From assembly GCA_035655155.1 (NCBI GenBank), contig DASRVH010000037.1, positions 1-23,064 of the forward strand: DNA of 23,064 bases, read 5' to 3'. Below are positions 1 through 7,612 of this stretch, piece after piece. The first letter of the stretch is position 1. The number at the start of each line of letters is the position of its first letter. This DNA is from Lentisalinibacter sp035655155 (GTDB lineage: Bacteria > Pseudomonadota > Gammaproteobacteria > Steroidobacterales > Woeseiaceae). The notes beneath the pieces were generated by a model that did not search any database, had not been told where the DNA came from, and worked only from the letters and a program-made list of their open reading frames with translations. Both the position numbers and the translations under genes were made by a program.

Positions 1-480
1 GGCGGAGCCCGGCAGGCCGAATCCGATCAGTGCGGCGAGGACGACGGAGAGCAGCCCGCCCGCGATCATCCAGCCGCGGCCGGCCGTGCGCTGCAGCCGG
101 GAGGCGAACCAGAGTTTCAGCACGCCGCTGGCCACCAGGAATGCGGTGATGATCAGCGTCAGGGCGAAGACGCCGCTCTGCGGGTAGACAAGGAGCAGCA
201 CGCCTGCGATCAGCGCGAGCAGGGAGAGGAAGAAGCCCGATGCCACGCGGGCGGCCTTGCGTGCCCAGAAGGCAGTGACCACGCCGACGATACCGTTCAC
301 GGTCAGGATGGCACCGAACAGCAACTCCGCTGTAAGCGTCGCCACAGTGGGCATCAGTATGGCCATCACGCCAACGATGATGGACACGACACCGCCGACG
401 CGGAAGAACGTCCTGTGCTCGTTGATCTCGTCGATCAGTTGCCGGCGCATGCCTTCGGCTGTGAGTTGATTGTCTGCCAT
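1..480 (-). CDS. HdeD-family (DUF308) membrane protein, C-terminus cut by window edge
   Basis: The reading frame starts at the ATG complementary to 478-480 and stays open to base 1, giving 160 residues without a stop. It begins MADNQLTAEGMRRQL, a short polar N-terminus. About five hydrophobic segments follow, at roughly residues 27-45, 50-70, 80-98, 102-120 and 137-155, separated by short basic loops such as FWARKAAR and FASRLQRT. This is the pattern of HdeD/DUF308 inner-membrane proteins, in which the six-helix member HdeD of E. coli is linked to acid resistance at high cell density. A purine-rich AGGAGG lies about 10 nt upstream of the ATG. The family usually has about 180-200 residues, so only the last helix or tail is missing. 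The acid-stress role is known for one relative only and is not shown here. Confidence 0.8.
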   Translation of the reverse strand, partial: MADNQLTAEGMRRQLIDEINEHRTFFRVGGVVSIIVGVMAILMPTVATLTAELLFGAILTVNGIVGVVTAFWARKAARVASGFFLSLLALIAGVLLLVYPQSGVFALTLIITAFLVASGVLKLWFASRLQRTAGRGWMIAGGLLSVVLAALIGFGLPGSA

Positions 481-653
481 GGTCTGTGAGCCTCCTGCAC
501 TTGCGGGCGGCCGCGCCGCGGCCCGGCGTCCCGGTTAGGGTGGTACCGCTAACAGAGCAGGATACGTGCCAGGATGCGTAACCGACTGATTTGCCGGCGA
601 TCCGACGAGAAGGGCATGCCGGTGGAGGGTCGGCCGTGGCAATTTCTGCAAAG

Positions 654-675
654 TCGGGCCTGAAGGCCCTCCTAC
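654..675 (-). repeat. REP palindrome (single unit)
   Basis: On the minus strand the unit reads GTAGGAGGGCCTTCAGGCCC followed by GA: a GTAG head, then a GGGCC/GGCCC hairpin with a TTCA loop. The TAG of its head is the stop codon of the membrane-protein gene ending at 672. No partner unit is seen. The rest of the gap back to the HdeD start (481-653) holds GC-rich inverted sequence and no gene that I can support. Confidence 0.85.
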
Positions 676-1109
676 CTTGCGGTGAATCTCGCGAAGGCGT
701 AGCCGCCGACCGCGCCGCACAGGGCCTGCACGACGAGGCCGGCGCCCGTTCGGGCGACCGCCACCGGCGTGATGTCGAAAGCGGCGTTCAGGGCCAGATG
801 GATGGTCACCACGGCGGCGGCACCGGCGATGGTATAGAGAAGATAGCGCCAACGCGGCAGCCAGCGCAGCAACGAGGCCGCTACGCCGAAAGCGATCAGC
901 AGACCGATGAGGATCATGGGCAGGAACGAGGTGGCCATGCCGCCGAGATCGTGGACAATCATCTCGAGCCGGGTACCGAAGCCGACCTCCGCACCCATGC
1001 CCTCCAGGCTCGCGGCCACGTGCTGGCTGGCCGAGATCACGGCGAGCACGTAAGTCAGCGCCACGGCGAGCGCGAAAGATCCCATCCGTCTGGCCCACAT
1101 CGCCTGCAT
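672..1109 (-). CDS. Small four-helix membrane protein of unknown function
   Basis: The 145-residue product has four hydrophobic segments at about residues 9-27, 58-80, 86-110 and 118-140, with positively charged connectors (RWLPRWR) and a basic C-terminus (FARFTAR). I do not recognise the family. The length, the clean alternation of membrane segments and a plausible start at MQAMWARRMGS support a real integral membrane protein. A second start at codon 4 or 8 is possible. It is divergent from the aldose dehydrogenase gene across 73 nt. Its stop codon TAG is contributed by the GTAG head of a REP element, so its original C-terminus may have been different. Overlapping frames of similar length on both strands are GC-driven shadows. 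Confidence 0.75.
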   Translation of the reverse strand: MQAMWARRMGSFALAVALTYVLAVISASQHVAASLEGMGAEVGFGTRLEMIVHDLGGMATSFLPMILIGLLIAFGVAASLLRWLPRWRYLLYTIAGAAAVVTIHLALNAAFDITPVAVARTGAGLVVQALCGAVGGYAFARFTAR

Positions 1110-1140
1110 CCTCCCCCGCGCTACAGCAGCGCCGGAACCG

Positions 1141-1155
1141 GTGCTAGGCTAGCAC
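1141..1155. promoter_or_regulatory. Perfect palindrome in divergent promoter gap
   Basis: GTGCTAGGCTAGCAC is a perfect inverted repeat with 6-nt arms and a 3-nt centre. It sits in the 73-nt gap between two divergently transcribed genes, 27 nt before the dehydrogenase ATG. Placement and symmetry fit a small operator or overlap with a promoter -10 region. No regulator is identified, and chance occurrence is possible. Confidence 0.35.
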
Positions 1156-1182
1156 AGTCATCATTCGTGCATCGGAGCCGCC

Positions 1183-2268
1183 ATGTGCCAGCGCCTCGCC
1201 CTCTCCCTCCTTCTCGCCGTTGCGCCGGCGCTCGCCGCGGCCGAGGCCGATGCAGCCGGTTACCGGCTGGAGACCGTCGCCAGCGGCCTCGACATGCCCT
1301 GGTGCGTGGCATTCCTGCCGGAGGGCGGCTTCCTGGTCACCGAAATCGGCGGCACGCTGAGGCGCGTCGGTGCCGACGGCACCGTGGGCGATCCCATCGG
1401 CGGCGTGCCCGAAGTCTACCGCGCGAGTCAGGGCGGACTGTTCGACGTGCTGCTCGCGCCGGACTTCGAGACCAGCCGACTGCTGTATCTCTCCTATGCC
1501 GAGGGACCGCCGGCCTCCAACGCCACCGCGGTCGCGCGGGCGCGGCTGGAAGATGACGCGCTCGCCGGCGTCGAGGTCATCTTTCGCGTCACGCCGCGCA
1601 AGGACACGCCGGTGCACTACGGCGGCCGCCTGGCCTGGCACGCCGACGGCACGCTGCTGCTGACCACCGGCGACGGCTTCGACTATCGGGAAGCCGCCCA
1701 GGACCTCGGCAGTCAGATGGGCAAGGTGATCCGGATGAACCCGGACGGCTCGCCGGCCGACGGCAATCCCTTCGCCGAGGCGCCTTACGTGTGGAGCTAC
1801 GGCCACCGCAATCCCCAGGGGCTCTCGGTGACCGCCGAAGGCACCGTCTGGCTGCACGAGCACGGCCCGAAGGGCGGCGACGAGGTCAACGTCATCGAGC
1901 CCGGCGTCAACTACGGCTGGCCGGTGGTCACCTACGGCGTGGACTACAATGGGGCCTACGTCTCGCCGTTCACCGATATGGAAGGCATGCGCCAGCCGCT
2001 GCACGTCTGGACGCCGTCCATCGCGCCGTCCGGGCTGACGGTGTACGAAGGCACGCTGTTCCCGGAGTGGCACGGCGACCTGTTCGTGGGCGCGCTGGTC
2101 GACAAGGACGTTCGCCGCCTCGACGTCGAAGACGGCGAGATCCTCTCCGAAGAGGTGCTGTTCGAAGAGATCGGAGAGCGCATCCGCGACGTGGCCACCG
2201 GGCCCGACGGCGCCATCTACATCCTGGCGGAAGGCGAGCCGGGCACCCTGTGGCGCGTCACGCGGTGA
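1183..2268 (+). CDS. Exported PQQ-dependent aldose sugar dehydrogenase (GSDH family)
   Basis: The 361-residue protein starts with a Sec signal peptide (MCQRLALSLLLAVAPALAAA) and so acts in the periplasm. The rest is one six-bladed beta-propeller of the glucose/sorbosone dehydrogenase family. Visible family motifs are LDMPWCVAFLPEGG (37-50), the HYGGRL stretch carrying the presumed catalytic base His145, GHRNPQG (207-213), HGPKGGDE (227-234) and NYGWP (243-247). Family members, such as the E. coli YliI enzyme of about 370 residues, oxidise the anomeric carbon of aldoses with PQQ and pass electrons to soluble acceptors. A GGAG lies just upstream of the ATG. The stop is 3 nt from the convergent dodecin stop. 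Specificity cannot be read from sequence, and no PQQ synthesis genes are in the window. Confidence 0.88.
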   Translation: MCQRLALSLLLAVAPALAAAEADAAGYRLETVASGLDMPWCVAFLPEGGFLVTEIGGTLRRVGADGTVGDPIGGVPEVYRASQGGLFDVLLAPDFETSRLLYLSYAEGPPASNATAVARARLEDDALAGVEVIFRVTPRKDTPVHYGGRLAWHADGTLLLTTGDGFDYREAAQDLGSQMGKVIRMNPDGSPADGNPFAEAPYVWSYGHRNPQGLSVTAEGTVWLHEHGPKGGDEVNVIEPGVNYGWPVVTYGVDYNGAYVSPFTDMEGMRQPLHVWTPSIAPSGLTVYEGTLFPEWHGDLFVGALVDKDVRRLDVEDGEILSEEVLFEEIGERIRDVATGPDGAIYILAEGEPGTLWRVTR

Positions 2269-2271
2269 ACG

Positions 2272-2481
2272 TCAATCCTCTATCCGGAATCCGATCTTCA
2301 CCGTCACCTGCCAGTATTTGACGGCATCGCCTTCGATGTAGCCGCGCATCTCCGTGACCTTGAACCAGTCCATGTGTTTCACGGACTCGCCGGCCTTCCT
2401 GATCGCCTTCGCGATGGCATCGTCCGTGCCCACGGTCGAAGAGCCGGTGACGTCGATCTGTTTGTAGACATGGTCTTCCAT
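2272..2481 (-). CDS. Dodecin family flavin-binding protein
   Basis: This 69-residue protein (MEDHVYKQIDVTGSSTVG...) has the full length and layout of dodecin: one beta strand, a short amphipathic helix (DAIAKAIRKAGESVKHM), then two strands with WFKVTEMRGYIEG and WQVTVKIGFRIED. Dodecins assemble as hollow dodecamers that store or buffer flavins, or CoA in some species. The start is fixed by a strong AGGAGGT at 2488-2494 on the minus strand, 6 nt before the ATG. It lies 46 nt downstream of the kinase/PLP fusion gene on the same strand, so it may be the last gene of that operon, although its strong RBS also permits independent expression. The identification is firm; the bound ligand here is not known. 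Confidence 0.93.
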   Translation of the reverse strand: MEDHVYKQIDVTGSSTVGTDDAIAKAIRKAGESVKHMDWFKVTEMRGYIEGDAVKYWQVTVKIGFRIED

Positions 2482-2527
2482 GCAGAAACCTCCTGTTTCT
2501 TCGATGAGTTCCTTTTCAGTGTAACGG

Positions 2528-4918
2528 TTATCCCGCCGCCGTCTCGAATCGGACTCCGGCGAGCACCCTGTCCATGGCCTCGACGAGGCGGTCCGCGTGC
2601 TGCCGGGTGAAGACCAGCGGCGGGCGTATTTTCAGCACGTTGTCGGCCAGGCCCGTGCGCCCGACCAGCACGCCCTCGCCGCGCATGCCGTTCATGACGG
2701 CGCGCGCGACTGCCGGCGCCGGCTCCCGGGTCTCCCGGTCGCGCACCAGCTCCACGCCGGCGAACAGGCCCGCGCCGCGCACATCGCCGATGGCCGCGTG
2801 GCGCGACTGCAGCTCGCCCAGCGCCTCGCGCAGATACCCGCCGGTCGCCCGGGCGTTCTCCTGCAGCGCCTCGTGCTCGATCACGTCCAGCACCGCGAGC
2901 CCGGCCGCACAGGACACGGGGTTGCCGCCGAAGGTATTGAAGTACTCGAAATCCCGCGCGAAGCGCTCGGCGATCTCCGGCGTGGTGATCACCGCCGCCA
3001 GCGGATGGCCATTCCCCATGGGTTTGCCCAGCGTCACGATGTCCGGCACCACGCCCTGCAGCTCGAAGCCCCAGAAGTGATCGCCGGTGCGGGCGAAGCC
3101 GGCCTGCACCTCGTCGGCCACGCAGAGGCCGCCGGCCGCGCGCACCCGTTGCCAGGCATCCTCGAGATAGCCGGCCGGCGCGGCGAAGATGCCGTCGCTC
3201 GACCAGATGGTGTCGACGAAGAACGCCGCCGGCCGATGACCCCGGTCGGAGAGGGCGGCGATCGCCTCGTCCAGGCTCGCGGCATAGCGAGCGGATGCAT
3301 CCTCGCCCCGGAACGGCCCGTTGTAGACGTCCGGCGCCGGCACCGTCGCCACCCAGGCGGGCGTCCGGCGCTCCGGCAGCTCTTCCGGAGAGAACGCCGC
3401 CACCGCCGTGGTGTTGCCGTGGTAGGCATTGCGGCTGACGATCGCGCCGTCTCCGCCGGTGACCGCCCGCGCCATCTGCCAGGCCAGATCGTTGGCTTCG
3501 CTGCCGGTGCAGACGAAGAAGCACACCGAGAGGTCTCCGGGCAGCCGCGCACCGAGACGCCCGGCGTAGTCCAGGATGTGCTCGTGCAGGTAGCGGGTGT
3601 TGGTGTTCAGCGTGCGTGACTGGCGCGCGATCGCCTCCGTCACCACCGGATGGCAGTGGCCGACGCAGGCGACATTGTTGTAGGCGTCGAGATACGCGCG
3701 GCCGGCCGCGTCGTACAGCCAGACCCCCTCGCCGCGGACGATGTGCAGCGGCTCGTCGTAGGTGAGCGATAGCCCGGGGCCGAGGAGTGCGCGGCGTCGC
3801 TCGCGCAGGCCGGCATCGCCGTCACCATTGTCACCATTGTCACCGTGGCCACCCTCGCCATGCGGTTGTCTGGCGACAGGCAGGCCGAGTTCGCGCCGCA
3901 GCACCCGCGTCGCTTCCCGCTCGTCGATGGCCTCCAGCCGTTCTATCGCGCGCAGGCAGGCGGCGTGGCCGCCGAGGATGTAGTCGACGTTGTCCGGATG
4001 CTCCCGCGCCCGCCAGGCGCAGATCGCGACCGAGGTTGCGAGGCGCAGCTGCACGAGATGGAACAGGGCGTCGACCTCGGCCGGCTCGAGCGGCCGCACC
4101 GCGTGGAAGGCGGCGGCAATCTCTGCCAGCACGGCGAGCGCGTCGTCATGGCCGATGATCTGGTAGGCGGCGAGTACCGCCAGGTCGTTCACCAGTGGCG
4201 CGTGCACCATGTCGCCGAAATCGATGATGCCGCTCACCCGCTCCGGGTCGCCGGCATTCACCAGCACGTTGTCCGGATTGAAATCGTTGTGGATCACCTG
4301 GGCACGCAGTGCCGCGAGCGCCTCCTCGCCCCGTGCCGCATGCCGGGCGAAGACCCGCTCCGCCAGCTCGCGGCCGCGGCGCTCTTCGATGTGTGCGGCG
4401 AGCGGGCTCACGGCCGCCGTCTGATTGACGTCCCACAGAAGGGGATGGCGCGCGGCGGGGTGGAAGTAGCCCTGCAGGGCACGGCCGAGTGCCGCCAGTG
4501 TGGCGCCGAGATGCCGCCTCAGTTGCGGTGTCGAGGGGACGTCGCCCACCGGCACGCCCGGCAGATAACTCACCAGGCGCACGAGACTGCGTCCGCCCGG
4601 CAGATCCGCCGCCTGCAGCAACTCCCCGTCCGATCCCGGCTCGATGCGCGGCACCGGCAGTTCCGGCGCGGTATGCGCGATGTGGTCCAGCGCCCGCGCC
4701 TGGAAGTCGAGCACGGCCGGCGATTCGGCCGCATTGGAGATCTTCAGCACGAACTCGCGGCCGTCCTCCGCCTCGTAGCGGAAATTCCGATCCCGTTCGC
4801 TGTCGAGCGGAGTGGCACTGCCCGGCAGGGCGTAGCGCTCGCGCACCAGATCCGCGGCCTGCCCCGGCGTCAGGTCCGGGGCCGGCGTGGTCATCAGCCG
4901 CAGCGGGTCCGTGGTCAC
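2528..4918 (-). CDS. APH-type kinase fused to class III PLP aminotransferase/phospholyase
   Basis: One 796-residue chain holds two enzymes. Residues about 15-345 are an aminoglycoside-phosphotransferase-like kinase: Lys59 in EFVLKIS, the catalytic loop HNDFNPDN (210-217) and the Mg-binding IDFGD (232-236). Residues about 375-795 are a class III PLP enzyme: CTGSEAND (470-477), ADEVQAGFAR (601-610), the PLP lysine Lys632 in TLGKPMGNG, and FNTFGGNPVSCAAG (660-673). A glycine/aspartate linker at about 354-369 joins them. In animals the separate kinase and PLP enzyme HYKK and PHYKPL act on hydroxylysine, and ETNPPL acts on phosphoethanolamine; their PLP partners eliminate phosphate rather than transaminate. 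A kinase-phospholyase is therefore the leading inference, with plain transamination as the alternative. The start is GTG; an ATG 24 nt downstream is possible, and neither has a clear RBS. The gene lies 7 nt after the M20 peptidase stop. Confidence 0.87.
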   Translation of the reverse strand: MTTDPLRLMTTPAPDLTPGQAADLVRERYALPGSATPLDSERDRNFRYEAEDGREFVLKISNAAESPAVLDFQARALDHIAHTAPELPVPRIEPGSDGELLQAADLPGGRSLVRLVSYLPGVPVGDVPSTPQLRRHLGATLAALGRALQGYFHPAARHPLLWDVNQTAAVSPLAAHIEERRGRELAERVFARHAARGEEALAALRAQVIHNDFNPDNVLVNAGDPERVSGIIDFGDMVHAPLVNDLAVLAAYQIIGHDDALAVLAEIAAAFHAVRPLEPAEVDALFHLVQLRLATSVAICAWRAREHPDNVDYILGGHAACLRAIERLEAIDEREATRVLRRELGLPVARQPHGEGGHGDNGDNGDGDAGLRERRRALLGPGLSLTYDEPLHIVRGEGVWLYDAAGRAYLDAYNNVACVGHCHPVVTEAIARQSRTLNTNTRYLHEHILDYAGRLGARLPGDLSVCFFVCTGSEANDLAWQMARAVTGGDGAIVSRNAYHGNTTAVAAFSPEELPERRTPAWVATVPAPDVYNGPFRGEDASARYAASLDEAIAALSDRGHRPAAFFVDTIWSSDGIFAAPAGYLEDAWQRVRAAGGLCVADEVQAGFARTGDHFWGFELQGVVPDIVTLGKPMGNGHPLAAVITTPEIAERFARDFEYFNTFGGNPVSCAAGLAVLDVIEHEALQENARATGGYLREALGELQSRHAAIGDVRGAGLFAGVELVRDRETREPAPAVARAVMNGMRGEGVLVGRTGLADNVLKIRPPLVFTRQHADRLVEAMDRVLAGVRFETAAG
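3821..3847. repeat. Three tandem 9-bp units inside the fusion-gene linker
   Basis: GTCACCATT occurs twice in direct succession (3821-3829 and 3830-3838), followed by the variant GTCACCGTG (3839-3847). On the coding strand this encodes the repeating GDNGDNGD linker between kinase and PLP domains. The unit length keeps the frame, so copy-number change would lengthen or shorten the linker only. Confidence 0.85.
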
Positions 4919-4925
4919 AAGGCGG

Positions 4926-6329
4926 TCACTCGGCGGCGCCGATCTCCATCACGATCTCCCACAGGAAGCGCACCATCTCCTGCAGCGACTCCTCGGAGAC
5001 GCGTTCGTTGTCGCTGTGGGCGCCGTAGCGGCTGTTGATCTCGGCCAGCGTGCGCGCGGGGCCGATGCCGTAGGCCTGCACGCCCTTCGCCCGCAGCTGG
5101 GCCATGTCGGTGGCGCCGGTAGCCATCACCGGCAGCGTGGTCGATCCCGGATACAGCCGCTCGGCCACGCCCTCGATCACCTGGAACATCTCGTTGTCGA
5201 TGCCGGACGGCGGCGCCTCCGGGCGGTAGATCTCCTCGGGCACGATCTCGATGGCCGGGTTGTCGATGAGCGTGGCCAGCTTGCCGTAGAAGCCGTCCAC
5301 GTCCTCGCCGGGCAGCATGCGGATATCCAGCATGGCCTCCGCCTCGGAGGGGATCACGTTGCGGCGGAAGCCGCCGTCGACGATGGTCGGCACCACCGAG
5401 GTGCGCAGCGCCGAGTAATGATAGGGGTCGTTCTGCCGGAACCAGGCGTCGATCTCGGCCTGGTACTCCGGGTTCTCGACATTGGCGTAGCGCCAGGACG
5501 TCTCGCCGTCGGTCAGCTCCGCCATGCGCCGGAAGTACGCGCGCGTGGTCTCGTTCAGCCGTATCGGCGTCTCCCAGTTGCCGGCCTTCGCCACCGCTTC
5601 GGCCAGCAGGGTGACGGCGTTGTCCGTGCGCGGCATCGAGCCGTGGCCGGCCGTGCCCCGGGCCACCAGCTTCGCCCGCCGCGGCATCTTCTCCGTGGTC
5701 TGGATGCCGACCACCTTCACCTGGCCGTCCTCCAGCCGGTTGGTGCCGCCCTCGGCAATCGCGTACTCCGCCGCGATCTCGTCCCAGTGATTTTCGATCA
5801 TGTAGGTGATGCCCCACTGCGGCGTGCCCTCCTCGCCGGCCTCGGCCAGGAAGATGACGTCCCGGTCCATCTCCACGCCGAGGCGATTCAGCAGCAGGAT
5901 GACCATGAGCCCGGCCGTCACGTTGTCCTTGTCGTCCAGCGTGCCGCGGCCCCAGACATAGCCGTCCTTGCGCAGGCCACTGAACGGCGGCTGCGCCCAC
6001 TTCTCCGGCTGCACGCCCACCACGTCCGTGTGGCCCATGATCAGTATCGGCGCCTTCGTGCCGTTGCCCTCGTAGCGGGTCACGAGATTGGCGCGGTCGG
6101 GGTCCAGCGCGTAGGTCTCGTACGCGATGCCCTCGGCCTCCAGCACTCCCCCCAGATATTCCGTCACCTCGGTCTCGTTGCCCGGCGGATTCACCGACTC
6201 GATCTTCACCATGTCCACCAGATAGCCGATGGATTCCTCGCCGACGGCTTCCCAGTCGATGAAGTAGCCGCTCTGGGCGGCGGCGGTGAGGGGCAGGAGC
6301 AGGACTGTCGCGGCTATGGTCTTGAGCAT
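4926..6329 (-). CDS. Exported M20 family zinc metallopeptidase
   Basis: The 467-residue product begins with a signal peptide (MLKTIAATVLLLPLTAAAQS) and is expected in the periplasm. Dinuclear zinc site motifs of the M20 (carboxypeptidase G2-like) family are visible: GHTDVV with His100 and Asp102, GRGTLDDK with bridging Asp132, AEAGEEG with catalytic Glu166 and Glu167, and a late GAHSDNERVSEESL with the last zinc His. The inserted dimerisation domain lies between about residues 210 and 340. Such enzymes hydrolyse dipeptides, acyl-amino acids or carbamoyl amino acids. An AAGGTG precedes the ATG. It is the first gene of a minus-strand operon with the kinase/PLP fusion 7 nt downstream, which suggests it releases the amino compound used by that enzyme. 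The substrate is unknown. Confidence 0.9.
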   Translation of the reverse strand: MLKTIAATVLLLPLTAAAQSGYFIDWEAVGEESIGYLVDMVKIESVNPPGNETEVTEYLGGVLEAEGIAYETYALDPDRANLVTRYEGNGTKAPILIMGHTDVVGVQPEKWAQPPFSGLRKDGYVWGRGTLDDKDNVTAGLMVILLLNRLGVEMDRDVIFLAEAGEEGTPQWGITYMIENHWDEIAAEYAIAEGGTNRLEDGQVKVVGIQTTEKMPRRAKLVARGTAGHGSMPRTDNAVTLLAEAVAKAGNWETPIRLNETTRAYFRRMAELTDGETSWRYANVENPEYQAEIDAWFRQNDPYHYSALRTSVVPTIVDGGFRRNVIPSEAEAMLDIRMLPGEDVDGFYGKLATLIDNPAIEIVPEEIYRPEAPPSGIDNEMFQVIEGVAERLYPGSTTLPVMATGATDMAQLRAKGVQAYGIGPARTLAEINSRYGAHSDNERVSEESLQEMVRFLWEIVMEIGAAE

Positions 6330-6405
6330 GAGAGCACCTTGAGCGAGTTCGGGTACAGTTTACTGAATCGGATAGACTGCCGCCGTTAGGGCGGGGAGCA
6401 GAACG

Positions 6406-7023
6406 GTGCGGGTCAAGGGACGGATCAGGTCGTGGCACGATGACAAGGGATATGGCTTCATCGAGCCAATCGATAGAAGTGCCGATGTCTTCGTGCACGT
6501 CACCGCTTTCCGCAACCCGAGCAGGCGGCCCGCCATCGGCACCATCGTCTCCTACGCCCTCACCAAGGACAGGCAGGGCCGGCCCCGCGCCACAGACGCG
6601 ACTCTAGCCGGCGACCGGCTTCCGGTCAGAAAGAGACAGGAATCCAGCCGGTTGCCGAGAGCGCTCGCATTCGGCTTTCTGGCTTTTACGGGCGGCGCCG
6701 TCCTCGCAACCGAGCTGCCATGGATCGTACCGGCCGCCTATCTGGCCGCCAGCACTGCAAGCTATCTCTTCTATTGGCTGGACAAGGCGGCGGCTCGAGC
6801 GGGCGGGCGTCGTGTCCCGGAAAGCACGCTACACCTGCTGGCGATCGTCGGCGGATGGCCCGGCGCGCTGGTGGCCCAGCAGCAACACCGGCACAAGACA
6901 CGAAAGCGGGAATTCCGGATAGTGTTCTGGTTCACCGTCCTCGGGAACATCGCCTTGCTCCTCTACCTGATGACCCCGGATGGCAGCGCCCCGTTGCGCG
7001 AGTTCACGTCGTCATTCGGTTGA
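6406..7023 (+). CDS. Cold-shock domain fused to DUF1294 membrane protein
   Basis: The 205-residue protein starts at GTG, chosen because GGGGAG at 6393-6398 sits 7 nt upstream and the cold-shock domain begins immediately. Residues 1-65 form an S1-like cold-shock fold with RNP1 KGYGFIE and RNP2 DVFVHVTAF, which bind single-stranded nucleic acid. After a basic linker come hydrophobic segments at about 86-103 and 107-125, then the DUF1294 signature (YLFYWLDKAAARAGGRRVPE, followed by GGWPGALVAQQQHRHKT) and a final segment near 175-195. This domain pair is a known bacterial architecture, but its role is not settled. Topology suggests a cytosolic RNA-binding head tethered to the inner membrane. Its last 12 bases overlap the convergent DUF1499 gene. 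Confidence 0.88.
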   Translation: MRVKGRIRSWHDDKGYGFIEPIDRSADVFVHVTAFRNPSRRPAIGTIVSYALTKDRQGRPRATDATLAGDRLPVRKRQESSRLPRALAFGFLAFTGGAVLATELPWIVPAAYLAASTASYLFYWLDKAAARAGGRRVPESTLHLLAIVGGWPGALVAQQQHRHKTRKREFRIVFWFTVLGNIALLLYLMTPDGSAPLREFTSSFG

Positions 7024-7470
7024 GCTGAGCGCCGTTCGCAGCGCCTCCAGCCGCCGGCGATTTTTTCCTAGATCCGAGTAGCCGAGCCGCGACGACGAGC
7101 GCATGGCGATCGCGCCCTCCTCCGGCCGCAGGTGGAAGATGACGTCGTCGACGAAGCGCAGTATCTTCGTGCGCGCCTCGGCGCGCAGGTAGTTTTCGCG
7201 CTGCTCCACGATGGTGTACGCGGACTCGCTCTCCAGGTATTCGATCAGCCGCTGCCAGGCGGCCTGCGCATCGCCGTCGATCTGCAGCGGCTCTATATAA
7301 TGCGTGCCGTCCGACGGATCGGCACCGCTGGAGACACAGTTGGGGCTGGAGGGGCACGGCGGCAGCCGCCCTTCTTCGGTCAGGTCGAGTTCGGATCCGC
7401 TCATGGTGGCGCAGCCTGTCAGCAGGAGGATGGCGCCGGCAAAAGCCGGCAGGAGCAGCGTTTTGTTCAT
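7012..7470 (-). CDS. DUF1499 family lipoprotein
   Basis: The 152-residue product has a lipoprotein signal peptide with lipobox LLTGC (Cys at residue 20), so it should be lipidated and membrane-anchored facing the periplasm. The mature part shows the DUF1499 pattern: PCPSSPNCVSSGA near residues 38-50, the IEPLQIDGDAQAAWQRL segment, and the end stretch FVDDVIFHLRPEEGAIAMRSSSRLGYSDLGKNRRR. The function of DUF1499 is not established. The 3' end overlaps the convergent cold-shock/DUF1294 gene by 12 nt, so both transcripts are mutually antisense at their ends. A REP cluster lies upstream, between this gene and the PIN/NYN gene. Confidence 0.87.
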   Translation of the reverse strand: MNKTLLLPAFAGAILLLTGCATMSGSELDLTEEGRLPPCPSSPNCVSSGADPSDGTHYIEPLQIDGDAQAAWQRLIEYLESESAYTIVEQRENYLRAEARTKILRFVDDVIFHLRPEEGAIAMRSSSRLGYSDLGKNRRRLEALRTALSSTE

Positions 7471-7500
7471 GGCGGCATGATAGCCCAGGCTCGCATTGGT

Positions 7501-7608
7501 GTAGGAGGGGCTTCAGCCCCGATCCGAGGACGCGCCGAGCGGGCCTGAAGGCGTTCGGGCGTGAAACCGGTCGGGCCTGAGGCCGTTCGGGCCTGAAGGC
7601 CCTCCTAC
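7501..7608. repeat. REP cluster expanded into a 16-nt tandem array
   Basis: A complete plus-orientation unit occupies 7501-7522 (GTAGGAGGGGCTTCAGCC and on). A complete minus-orientation unit occupies 7587-7608. Between them, three degenerate copies of the minus-orientation half-unit sit at an exact 16-nt step: 7539-7554, 7555-7570 and 7571-7586, each containing a CGGGC(C/G)TGA core, leading into the intact copy at 7587. The cluster ends 4 nt from the stop of the PIN/NYN gene. Confidence 0.85.
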
Positions 7609-7612
7609 ATGG

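Noticed and set aside
591..1556. A 321-codon plus-strand frame across the membrane-protein gene, the divergent gap and the start of the dehydrogenase.
   Set aside because: Composition is low-complexity Gly/Arg/His, it spans two better-supported genes, and it begins inside no recognisable domain.
7501..7608. AGGAGG sequences in REP heads as ribosome binding sites.
   Set aside because: No convincing coding frame begins at the right distance downstream of any REP head; the match is part of the repeat itself.
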